Shown here: piece after piece, positions 18,848 to 26,426 of the stretch
Layout: every line of letters begins with the position of its first letter
Numbering within the stretch: the first letter of the stretch is position 1
Assembly (NCBI RefSeq): GCF_900156545.1
Contig: NZ_FTNW01000005.1
Coordinates: forward strand, 186,001 to 250,000
From: Aquipseudomonas alcaligenes
GTDB lineage: Bacteria > Pseudomonadota > Gammaproteobacteria > Pseudomonadales > Pseudomonadaceae
Direction of reading: 5' to 3'
DNA: 64,000 nt
Program-made: the position numbers and the translations under genes
The notes under the pieces: model-generated
What the model was told of the DNA's origin: nothing
Databases searched by the model: none
What the model saw: only the letters and a program-made list of their open reading frames with translations

Positions 18848-20239
18848 TCAGTCATGACCAGTCTCCAGCCAGGCCAGCGGCGCGGCATCGGCGAAGCGCA
18901 GGCCCAGGCGCTGCAGGGCCTCGTGCCAGTCGCCCAGGCGCTGGCTGTCCAGCGCTTCGCCCGGGGCGGGCGGCAGCAGCCAGATGCGCGTGGCACCGGC
19001 CGTGCGCGATAGCTCACCGAGCAGGGCCAGGGTGCCACGGTCCGGTGAGCGGCGCGGGTCGACGGCCACCGCCAGACGGGCCGGCGGGAAGCGACCGAGC
19101 TGATCGAGTAGCTGCTGGCGCTGCTCGCGGCTGTCCAGTACGCCGGCGTTGGCCACCGCGGCCGACAGTGCCGGCGGCCAGGGCCGCGCGCCATCCAGCT
19201 CGACGGCCACCAGCACGGCACCGCTGCTGGCCTGCAGCTGGCTGCCGGCATGGCTTTGCGGCAGGGCGGCAGGGGCGGCATCGATCACCCCGAGGTGCTC
19301 GCTGTGTGGCTGCAGGCGCTCGGCCAGCAGGCGGTAGGCCGGGTCGTTCAGGTTCAGCGCCAGGCGTGCCCGGCCGCGTTGCCAACAGCCCAGGCACAGC
19401 AGCAGGCACAGGGCGCGCGGCAGCAGGCCGAACACCAGCAGTACGCCGAGCAGCCAGCCGGCCCAGGTGTGGCGGGTAGCCTCGTCGGCCAGCGCGGCGG
19501 TGCCGCTGGCGCGGATGGTATCGACGTCCGGCAGGGGGAAACCCAGCAGCGCGGGCAATGAGCCGAGCAGGTGGGTGAGGGCGACGAAGGTGTCGGCCGA
19601 GAGCAGCGTGGTCTCCCAGATGAAACCGTAGCGGCGGGTGCTGAGTAGAAGCAGCAGCATCACCAGGGCACTGCCCAGCGCCAGCAGCCACAGACCATGC
19701 ACCAGCGCGCCGAGCAGCCAGCGGTTGAGGCGCTGGCGCTGCAGCAGCAGAACCAGGGCCGGCCCCAGCTGCGCCGCGGCGGCGTCACGCGCCAGTTTCT
19801 CGCTGAGCCATAGCCACAGGCGGCCCAGGGCGCTCTGGTGTTCGCCTGCGGCGAGCATACCTAGCAGCCAGCCGAGCAGGCTCAGCAGGTGCAGGCCGAG
19901 CAGGCTGCCCAGGGCCCAGAACAGGTTGATGGTGTCGCCTTCGCCCAGGGCGGCCAAGGCCAGGCTGGCGCCACCGGTCAGGGCCAGCAGGAGCAACGCC
20001 AGCAGCGCCAGACGCGCGCCCTGCAGCCAGTGCTGTAGGGCACTGGCCTGGCCGTCGCGCGTGGCGAGGAACAGGGCACGCGCCTCGATGCGCGCGGCCA
20101 GTTGGCCGCCGGCCTGGCGCGCCAGGCGGTTGGCCTCGCCGTCCTCCAGCGGGCCGCTGTGCTCTTCGCGCAGGCGGATGGTTTCGCACAGCCAGAGCCG
20201 TTGCAGGCGCGAGCGGGGATGCGGGAAGCTCTCTGTCAC
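18848..20239 (-). CDS. DUF2868 domain membrane protein
   Basis: A protein of about 463 residues with an N-terminal cytosolic stretch, four or so long hydrophobic segments (about residues 70-280), and a large C-terminal domain that resembles a degenerate nucleotide-binding fold (VLVAVELDG, LAVAVDPRRSPDRGT, ATRIWLLPP). It resembles the DUF2868 family, usually paired with a DUF3482 GTPase as it is here. The pair may form a membrane-bound GTPase complex, but the function is unknown. No ATG fits the frame; GTG at 20239 is preferred, another GTG lies at 20284, and neither has a good ribosome site. Confidence 0.78.
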   Translation of the reverse strand: MTESFPHPRSRLQRLWLCETIRLREEHSGPLEDGEANRLARQAGGQLAARIEARALFLATRDGQASALQHWLQGARLALLALLLLALTGGASLALAALGEGDTINLFWALGSLLGLHLLSLLGWLLGMLAAGEHQSALGRLWLWLSEKLARDAAAAQLGPALVLLLQRQRLNRWLLGALVHGLWLLALGSALVMLLLLLSTRRYGFIWETTLLSADTFVALTHLLGSLPALLGFPLPDVDTIRASGTAALADEATRHTWAGWLLGVLLVFGLLPRALCLLLCLGCWQRGRARLALNLNDPAYRLLAERLQPHSEHLGVIDAAPAALPQSHAGSQLQASSGAVLVAVELDGARPWPPALSAAVANAGVLDSREQRQQLLDQLGRFPPARLAVAVDPRRSPDRGTLALLGELSRTAGATRIWLLPPAPGEALDSQRLGDWHEALQRLGLRFADAAPLAWLETGHD

Positions 20240-20366
20240 GCGGCATTCCGTTTGCGGGTCGAGATTCAAGCATAACCGCTGCACCGCGCCCCGGGGGAGT
20301 GCCCGAGTTGTGGTGTGCGGCCGGCTGCGGCTAGGCTTTGGCTAGAACAAGGACAAGAACGCCGCC

Positions 20367-21554
20367 ATGAAGCTGCCACCCCTGGATTGGGTCAATCGCG
20401 ACTCGCCCTACCTGCGCCAGATGCGCGAGGGTTTCCGCACCCTGCGTTTCGACGACGAACTGGAGGCTGCGTACAACCGCTATCACGCCGGGGTATTCCT
20501 GCTGCGCATGCGCTGGGCGTTGCTGGTGGCCATCGTGCTGTTCCTGGCCTTCGCCGTGCTGGACTCCATCAGCCTGCCACCGGAGGTGCGTACTGGCGTG
20601 CTGGGCATCCGTCTCGGGCTGATCGGGCCGACGCTGCTGCTGACCTGGCTGGCGACCTACCGCCAGCGACTGCATCCCTACCTGCAAGTGCTTGGCGGCC
20701 TGTGTGCGCTGGTCTGCGGGCTGGGGATCGCGGGGATTATCTGGGTGGCCAGGGCTCATGCGTTTCCGTTGCCCTACGAGGGCATCATCCTGGCCACGGT
20801 GTTCTTCTATTTCCTCACCGGTTTGCGTTTCGCCGTGGCATCGCTGTGCGGCTGGCTGACGTTCCTCGCCTACCTGGCGGTAGAGCTGATCAGCGGCCTG
20901 GATGCAGAGGTGCTGCTGTACAACCTGTTCTTTCTGGCCACCGCCAACGTCATCGGCTCGGTCGGTTGCTACTTCCTCGAGTACGCCACCCGGCAGAACT
21001 TCCTGGCCCTGGGCTTGCTGCAGGACCTGGCGGAGAAGGATCCGCTCACCGGTCTGCTCAACCGCCGTGCCTTCGGCGAACGCGCCGAAGCCGGCTGGCG
21101 TCATGCCCAGCGCGAGGGGCAGCCGATTGCCGTGGCGATGATGGATGTGGATTTCTTCAAGCACTACAACGACCACTATGGCCACAGCGCCGGTGACGAA
21201 GCGCTGCGTGCCGTGGCCCAGGTGCTGGGCTCTCATGCGCGGCGCCCGCTGGATGTGGCCGCGCGCTATGGCGGCGAGGAGTTCGTCGGTCTTTGGTACG
21301 GCCTGGATGAGGCGGCTGTACTGCGCCTGCTGGAGCAGTTGCGCGCCGAAGTGGAGGGCTTGGCCCTGGCCCATGCGGCGTCTGCCGTGGCACCGGTGGT
21401 GACGCTCAGCATCGGCCTGGCCTGGCTGGTGCCGCAGCCCCACCAGGGGCTGGCGGATGCCCTGCGCCTCGCCGATGTCGCGCTGTACCTGGCCAAGGAG
21501 CAGGGACGCAACCAGGTAGTCGGCAAGCGGCCGGGCAGTAGCCAGGTGGCCTGA
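20367..21554 (+). CDS. Membrane-bound diguanylate cyclase
   Basis: A 395-residue protein with six predicted membrane helices (about residues 45-210) followed by a GGDEF domain. The catalytic motif is GGEEF at 302-306, and the product-inhibition I-site is RPLD at 293-296, the usual five residues upstream. The substrate-binding region DPLTGLLNRRAF and the metal site MMDVDFFKHYND are intact, so it should make c-di-GMP from two GTP. The membrane region has no recognised sensor name (MASE-like). It could in principle feed the c-di-GMP-binding polysaccharide synthase at 41.8 kb, though nothing links them except the messenger. Confidence 0.9.
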   Translation: MKLPPLDWVNRDSPYLRQMREGFRTLRFDDELEAAYNRYHAGVFLLRMRWALLVAIVLFLAFAVLDSISLPPEVRTGVLGIRLGLIGPTLLLTWLATYRQRLHPYLQVLGGLCALVCGLGIAGIIWVARAHAFPLPYEGIILATVFFYFLTGLRFAVASLCGWLTFLAYLAVELISGLDAEVLLYNLFFLATANVIGSVGCYFLEYATRQNFLALGLLQDLAEKDPLTGLLNRRAFGERAEAGWRHAQREGQPIAVAMMDVDFFKHYNDHYGHSAGDEALRAVAQVLGSHARRPLDVAARYGGEEFVGLWYGLDEAAVLRLLEQLRAEVEGLALAHAASAVAPVVTLSIGLAWLVPQPHQGLADALRLADVALYLAKEQGRNQVVGKRPGSSQVA

Positions 21555-21582
21555 GGACCTGCCAATCGGTATCCTCGCCACC

Positions 21583-22095
21583 ATGAACAAGCCTCTACCT
21601 CTCTGCCTGATCGCCGCCCTCGCGGAAAACCGCGTGATCGGCCGCGACAACCAACTGCCCTGGCACCTGCCGGCGGACCTCAAGCACTTCAAGGCCATGA
21701 CCCTCGGCAAGCCGATCATCATGGGCCGCAAGACCTGGGATTCGCTCGGGCGACCCCTGCCGGGCCGGCTCAATCTGGTGGTCAGCCGCCAGGCCGGTTT
21801 GCAACTGGACGGGGCTGAGGTATTTGCCTCGCTGGACACGGCCCTGGCCCGTGCCGGGCAGTGGGCCGGCGAGCAGGGCGTGGGGGAAGTGATGCTGATT
21901 GGCGGCGCCCAGCTCTACGAGCAGGGCCTGTCCCTGGCCGAGCGTCTGTACCTGACCCGCGTCGCACTGCAACCCGAAGGCGACGCCTGGTTTCCCGCTT
22001 TCACCGAGGATGACTGGTGTCGCTGCGAGTGCGAGGAGCACGAGGCCAGCGAGAGTACCCCGGCCTATCGTTTCGAAACCTGGCGCCGCCGCTGA
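21583..22095 (+). CDS. folA: Dihydrofolate reductase
   Basis: A 170-residue dihydrofolate reductase that regenerates tetrahydrofolate with NADPH, closing the cycle with thymidylate synthase. Visible motifs are LIAALAENRVIGRDNQLPWH (substrate and cofactor region), the catalytic acid in LPADLKHF, GRKTWDSLGRPLPGR, and the NADPH-binding GEVMLIGGAQLYEQ. The length matches chromosomal Pseudomonas enzymes. It begins 28 bases after the diguanylate cyclase gene on the same strand. Confidence 0.96.
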   Translation: MNKPLPLCLIAALAENRVIGRDNQLPWHLPADLKHFKAMTLGKPIIMGRKTWDSLGRPLPGRLNLVVSRQAGLQLDGAEVFASLDTALARAGQWAGEQGVGEVMLIGGAQLYEQGLSLAERLYLTRVALQPEGDAWFPAFTEDDWCRCECEEHEASESTPAYRFETWRRR

Positions 22096-22122
22096 ACGCC
22101 ATCGCCTGACGGGAGATCACCT

Positions 22123-22860
22123 GTGTTGACGACTCTGGACAAGATCCGGCTTGCCTACTGGAAGTTACGGGTGCGCTGGCACCTGCAGCGCAACGACGTG
22201 CACGGTGCTCTGGCGCGCGCCTGGCTGTATACCTCCGCCACCCAGTTGGGGGGGGATTATTACGAATTTGGCGTGTATCGCGGTGCCAGCCTGGCCAGTT
22301 CGTGGCTGGCCTATCGTCACTCTCGTCGTCTTTCGGGGCGGGCCGACCTGCCCTTCGAGCAGTCGGGCGGGGTTGCTGAGTATCTGGCCAACCGTCCGGT
22401 CTTCCGCGGCTTCGATACCTTCGCTGGCATGCCCGATAACCGTGAGGGGCAGGACAGCCTCGCCGCCGGTACCTATTTCGCGCCCATCGAACTGGCCGCT
22501 GCGCGTTGTCGTGCCGTGGGGCTCGAAGCACCCGATCTGCGCCTGATCAAGGGGTTGTTCGCCGACAATGCTGCCGCCGTCGGTACTCGGCCGGCCGCGG
22601 TCGTCCATCTGGATTGCGACCTGTATGCATCAACGCGTGACGCGCTGAACCTGATTCGTCCACGTCTGGCCCAGGGCACGGTGCTACTGTGCGATGACTA
22701 CGATCTGTTCCAGGCCGACAACACGAAGGGCCAGCGCCGTGCTCTGCGCGAGTTCAGCGAGGCCACCGGCATCACGTTGGAAACCTGGTTCGCTTATGGC
22801 GCGGCCTCGCGTGCCTTCCTCTGCCACCTGCCCGTCGAGTCGCCGGTGCATGCTGCATGA
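22123..22860 (+). CDS. TylF/MycF-like SAM-dependent methyltransferase
   Basis: A 245-residue protein resembling the macrocin O-methyltransferase (TylF/MycF) family. The SAM-binding start is YYEFGVYRGASL, followed by FRGFDTFAGMPDN, a metal/acid motif VHLDCDLYAST and LLCDDYDLF. Such enzymes methylate sugar hydroxyls in antibiotics or surface glycans; the target here is unknown. GTG is the start, with GGGAG eight bases upstream. Its stop overlaps the YitT-type gene (ATGA), so the two are coupled. Third codon positions look less GC-extreme than in folA, a weak hint of separate history. Confidence 0.8.
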   Translation: MLTTLDKIRLAYWKLRVRWHLQRNDVHGALARAWLYTSATQLGGDYYEFGVYRGASLASSWLAYRHSRRLSGRADLPFEQSGGVAEYLANRPVFRGFDTFAGMPDNREGQDSLAAGTYFAPIELAAARCRAVGLEAPDLRLIKGLFADNAAAVGTRPAAVVHLDCDLYASTRDALNLIRPRLAQGTVLLCDDYDLFQADNTKGQRRALREFSEATGITLETWFAYGAASRAFLCHLPVESPVHAA

Positions 22861-23504
22861 GTGACGCGCAACAGACGACGGAGGTGCCGGACGGCGTACC
22901 GCAGCTCTTTGTCCGTCACCCGCTGTGGGAGGACGCCCTGGCGCTGCTCTTTGGCACGGCGCTGGTGGCGCTGGGTATTGCCTTCTACAGCCATGCCGGG
23001 CTGCTTACCGGCGGTACCGTGGGCGTCGCCTTCCTGGCCAAGTACCTGGCCGGCTGGCCGTTCGGCCTGGTGTTCTGTCTGGTGAACCTGCCGTTCTACC
23101 TGCTCGGCATCTGGCGTCTGGGCTGGGGTTTCACCTTGCGCACCGGCTGTGCGGTGCTGCTGGTGTCGCTGTTGGCCGAACTGACCCCGGGATGGGTCGC
23201 CTTTACTCACCTTAACGTGCTCTATGCGGCGCTGTTTGGCGGCGCCGCCATGGGGCTGGGTTTGCTGATGCTGTTCCGCCACAAGGCCAGCCTGGGTGGG
23301 GTTAACATCCTCGCGCTGTTCCTCCAGGAGCGTTTCGGCCTGCGTGCCGGCACGGTGCAGATGGGCATCGACGCGGTCATCGTGCTGGGCGCGATCTTCG
23401 TGGTGACGCCGGACAAGGTGGCCCTGTCGGTGCTGGGGGCGGTGATGCTCAATCTGGTGCTGGCGCTCAATCACCGCAGCGATCGCTACGTCGGGGTCAG
23501 CTGA
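22857..23504 (+). CDS. YitT family membrane protein
   Basis: A 215-residue protein with about six membrane segments of the YitT/DUF161 type (LLFGTALVALGIAFYSHAGL, LTGGTVGVAFLAKYL, ASLGGVNILALFLQERFGL). The soluble DUF2179 tail found in some relatives is absent. The transport substrate is unknown. The start overlaps the methyltransferase stop by 4 bases. Its last 19 bases overlap the 3' end of the convergent phosphoesterase gene. Confidence 0.85.
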   Translation: MSDAQQTTEVPDGVPQLFVRHPLWEDALALLFGTALVALGIAFYSHAGLLTGGTVGVAFLAKYLAGWPFGLVFCLVNLPFYLLGIWRLGWGFTLRTGCAVLLVSLLAELTPGWVAFTHLNVLYAALFGGAAMGLGLLMLFRHKASLGGVNILALFLQERFGLRAGTVQMGIDAVIVLGAIFVVTPDKVALSVLGAVMLNLVLALNHRSDRYVGVS

Positions 23505-23953
23505 AGCGCAATCAGCTCGGCATGCAGGGCGTCTTTTTCGAGATGCAGCAGAGCGACACTGATCGGTAGCTTGAAGCGTCGCGGTCCGGCGCTGCCCGGG
23601 TTGATCCACAGGCGTCCGTCGCGCTCCTCGATCATCGGCTTGTGCGAGTGGCCGGTGACCACCACACGCACCGAATCGGGCAGGTGTGCCGGGACATCCG
23701 CAGCCTGGTGTGTCAGGTAGATACCGAGGCCGCCCAGCGACAGTTCGACTCCTTCCGGCAACGCAGACGCCCAAGCCAGCCCCTCGTCGTTGTTGCCCCG
23801 CACGGCGGTGAGTGGCGCGGTCTGGCTCAGGGTGTCGAGGATTTCCGGCTTGCCGATATCGCCTGCATGCAGCAGGTGATCGCAGCCCGCCAGCGCCGCC
23901 AGTGCCTCGGCGCGCAGCAGGCCGTGGGTATCACTGATCAGGCCGATCTTCAT
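23486..23953 (-). CDS. YfcE/MJ0936-type metallophosphoesterase
   Basis: A 155-residue calcineurin-fold phosphoesterase. The dimetal motifs are complete: ISDTHG (residues 7-12), HAGDIG, GNNDE and GHSHKP. Small enzymes of this type hydrolyse phosphodiesters in vitro; the natural substrate is unknown. It is convergent with the YitT-type gene, overlapping its 3' end by 19 bases. It lies downstream of ilvD on the same strand but beyond a strong terminator. Confidence 0.9.
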   Translation of the reverse strand: MKIGLISDTHGLLRAEALAALAGCDHLLHAGDIGKPEILDTLSQTAPLTAVRGNNDEGLAWASALPEGVELSLGGLGIYLTHQAADVPAHLPDSVRVVVTGHSHKPMIEERDGRLWINPGSAGPRRFKLPISVALLHLEKDALHAELIALQLTPT

Positions 23954-23955
23954 GG

Positions 23956-23999
23956 CGCCCCCTCTCTCCGGTCCCTCTCCCGTAAACGGGGCAGGGGAG
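23956..23999. repeat. Diverged CCCTCTCCC palindrome
   Basis: CCCTCTCCCG-TAAA-CGGGGCAGGGGAGA near 23973-24000, preceded by another CCCTCTCTCC half. It is an imperfect member of the dispersed family and directly abuts the ilvD terminator. Confidence 0.5.
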
Positions 24000-24027
24000 A
24001 AAAAAAGCCCGGCGCAGGGCCGGGCTT
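24000..24027 (-). terminator. Rho-independent terminator of ilvD
   Basis: On the minus strand, AAGCCCGGC / GCCGGGCTT form a 9-bp stem (arms 24019-24027 and 24005-24013) with a five-base loop, followed by a run of T residues. It lies about 60 bases after the ilvD stop. Confidence 0.9.
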
Positions 24028-24086
24028 ATCAGGATCGGCATGGCCGGTCGCTCGCCGGGGCAACGCTCGCGTTGCCCGAGGCCGAC

Positions 24087-25925
24087 TCACCCCTCCAGCA
24101 GTGCCTTGTCGCGCACCGCGCCCTTGTCGGCGCTGGTGGCCAGCAGGGCGTAGGCCTTCAGGGCGGTGGACACCTTGCGCGCACGCGGTGCGACCGGCTT
24201 CCAGCCTTTCTGGTCCTGCTCGATGCGACGGGCATGCAGCTCGGCATCGGACACCTGCAGGTTGATCGCGCGGTTGGGGATGTCGATCAGGATGCGGTCG
24301 CCATCCTTGACCAGGCCGATGGCACCACCGGCGGCGGCCTCCGGCGAGGCGTGGCCGATGGACAGTCCCGACGTACCACCGGAGAAGCGGCCGTCGGTGA
24401 GCAGGGCGCAGACCTTGCCCAGGCCTTTGGACTTCAGGTAGGAGGTCGGGTAGAGCATTTCCTGCATGCCCGGGCCGCCTTTCGGGCCTTCGTAGCGGAT
24501 GATCACGATGTCGCCGGCCTTCACTTCGTCGGCGAGGATGCCCTTCACGGCACTGTCCTGGCTCTCGAAGATCTTCGCGGTACCTTCGAACACGTGGATG
24601 GACTCATCCACGCCGGCGGTTTTCACCACGCAGCCGTCCAGCGCGATATTGCCGTACAGCACGGCCAGGCCGCCCTCCTGCGAGTAGGCGTGCTCGACCG
24701 AGCGGATGCAGCCGTTTTCGCGGTCGTCGTCCAGGGTCTCCCAGCGGGTGCTCTGGCTGAAGGCAACCTGGGTCGGGATGCCGGCCGGGCCTGCCTTGAA
24801 GAAGGTGTGCACGGCTTCGTCGCGGGTCTGGGTGATGTCCCACTGGGCAATGGCTTCGCCCATGCTCGGGCTGTGCACGGTCGGCACGTCGGTGTGCAGC
24901 AGGCCGCCACGGGCCAGCTCGCCGAGGATGGAGAAGACACCACCGGCGCGGTGCACGTCTTCCATGTGGTACTTCTGGATGTTCGGCGCCACCTTGCACA
25001 GCTGCGGCACCTTGCGCGACATGCGGTCGATGTCGCGCAGATCGAAGGCCAGCTCGGCCTCCTGAGCGGCGGCCAGCAGGTGCAGGATGGTGTTGGTCGA
25101 ACCACCCATGGCGATGTCCAGGGCAATGGCGTTCTCGAACGCCTTGAAGCCGGCGATGTTGCGCGGCAGGACGTTGTCGTTGCCTTCGTTGTAGTACTGG
25201 CGGCACAGGTCGACGATCAGGCGGCCGGCGCGCAGGAACAGCTGCTCGCGGTCACTGTGGGTGGCCAGGGTCGAACCGTTGCCCGGCAGCGACAGGCCGA
25301 GGGCTTCGGTCAGGCAGTTCATCGAGTTGGCGGTGAACATGCCGGAGCAGCTGCCGCAGGTGGGGCAGGCGCTGCGCTCGTATTCGGCGACTTTTTCGTC
25401 GGAGCAGGAGTCGTCGGCGGCGACGACCATGGCGTCGACCAGGTCCAGGCCATGGTTGGCCAGCTTGGTCTTGCCGGCTTCCATCGGCCCGCCGGAGACG
25501 AACACCACCGGGATGTTCAGGCGCAGGGCGGCCATCAGCATGCCGGGGGTGATCTTGTCGCAGTTGGAGATGCACACGATGGCGTCGGCGCAGTGGGCGT
25601 TGACCATGTACTCCACGGAGTCGGCGATGATCTCGCGGGAGGGCAGCGAATACAGCATGCCGTCGTGGCCCATGGCGATGCCATCGTCCACGGCGATGGT
25701 GTTGAACTCCTTGGCCACGCCACCAGCTCTTTCGATCTCGCGGGCGACCAGCTGGCCGAGGTCCTTCAGGTGCACGTGGCCGGGCACGAACTGGGTGAAG
25801 GAGTTGGCGATGGCGATGATCGGCTTCTTGAAGTCTTCGTCCTTCATCCCGGTGGCGCGCCACAGTGCGCGGGCGCCAGCCATGTTGCGGCCGTGGGTGG
25901 AGGTCTTCGAGCGGTAATCGGGCAT
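24087..25925 (-). CDS. ilvD: Dihydroxy-acid dehydratase
   Basis: A 612-residue Fe-S dehydratase, the third step of valine and isoleucine synthesis and also needed for pantothenate precursors. The cluster cysteines appear in [11 protein letters not shown] and [17 protein letters not shown]. The opening [20 protein letters not shown] and the C-terminal [15 protein letters not shown] motif are typical. AGGA lies 8 bases before the ATG. It is monocistronic, with its own terminator downstream. A leader-type attenuator was looked for upstream and not seen. Confidence 0.97.
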   Translation of the reverse strand: MPDYRSKTSTHGRNMAGARALWRATGMKDEDFKKPIIAIANSFTQFVPGHVHLKDLGQLVAREIERAGGVAKEFNTIAVDDGIAMGHDGMLYSLPSREIIADSVEYMVNAHCADAIVCISNCDKITPGMLMAALRLNIPVVFVSGGPMEAGKTKLANHGLDLVDAMVVAADDSCSDEKVAEYERSACPTCGSCSGMFTANSMNCLTEALGLSLPGNGSTLATHSDREQLFLRAGRLIVDLCRQYYNEGNDNVLPRNIAGFKAFENAIALDIAMGGSTNTILHLLAAAQEAELAFDLRDIDRMSRKVPQLCKVAPNIQKYHMEDVHRAGGVFSILGELARGGLLHTDVPTVHSPSMGEAIAQWDITQTRDEAVHTFFKAGPAGIPTQVAFSQSTRWETLDDDRENGCIRSVEHAYSQEGGLAVLYGNIALDGCVVKTAGVDESIHVFEGTAKIFESQDSAVKGILADEVKAGDIVIIRYEGPKGGPGMQEMLYPTSYLKSKGLGKVCALLTDGRFSGGTSGLSIGHASPEAAAGGAIGLVKDGDRILIDIPNRAINLQVSDAELHARRIEQDQKGWKPVAPRARKVSTALKAYALLATSADKGAVRDKALLEG

Positions 25926-26426
25926 GACGGATTCCTGCGGCTAATCAGGGTAGCAGTGGTGTGTGGTGAGCGGGTCGGCGGCAGATGGCCGCGTCGAGGG
26001 TGGGCGTGCAGCGCGACGGGATCTCCGTCCGCTCGGCCCGGGCTCACAAGCCCGCCGGAGGATGCCTGGCGAGGAATGCCCCGATTCTACGCCGCGCCCG
26101 GGTATCGGGGAAAGGCTGATGGTCGGCGTTTTGCTTCGGGGCGCATGGGGCCCTTGGCGGCGTGAAGAAGCTCGTTGGCCAGCCTGACCTGGCGTGGAGC
26201 CCCGCCGGCTCTTGTGACATTTTGATTGCGTTTCTGTGTATTTGCCGTGCTAGCACTGCGCCACGTTGGTAGGATGCGCGCGCCCGTTTTGCGCCCTCGT
26301 TGATGCCGTTGTGTGCCCTTCACGCTCGATGCCCCCGTGCTTGCAGGGGGGCGTTCGGGTTGGCGCGTTCTGGCTGTTGTACTTCCGTGCGTTGGGCTTC
26401 ACCACACTGTGACGTGAGAAAGCGGT
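25926..26426. other. Gene-free 501-bp region between ilvD and the OpgB-like gene
   Basis: Divergent promoter space. No convincing ORF with ribosome site, tRNA, riboswitch or terminator was found. Small symmetric motifs are CGGGCT-CACA-AGCCCG (26039-26054) and a perfect GTGCTAGCAC (26247-26256), which could be a protein site but matches no factor I know. Base composition becomes less GC-rich from about 26210 onward, in step with the following gene. Confidence 0.6.

Noticed and set aside
23952..26165. A 737-codon open frame opposite ilvD
   Set aside because: High-GC shadow of ilvD: repetitive Gly/Val/Asp/Gln/His-rich protein without motifs, and ilvD is unmistakable on the other strand.
25926..26426. 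Possible attenuator or leader peptide for ilvD
   Set aside because: No run of Ile/Leu/Val codons with alternative hairpins was seen upstream of ilvD; ilvD alone is not usually attenuated.
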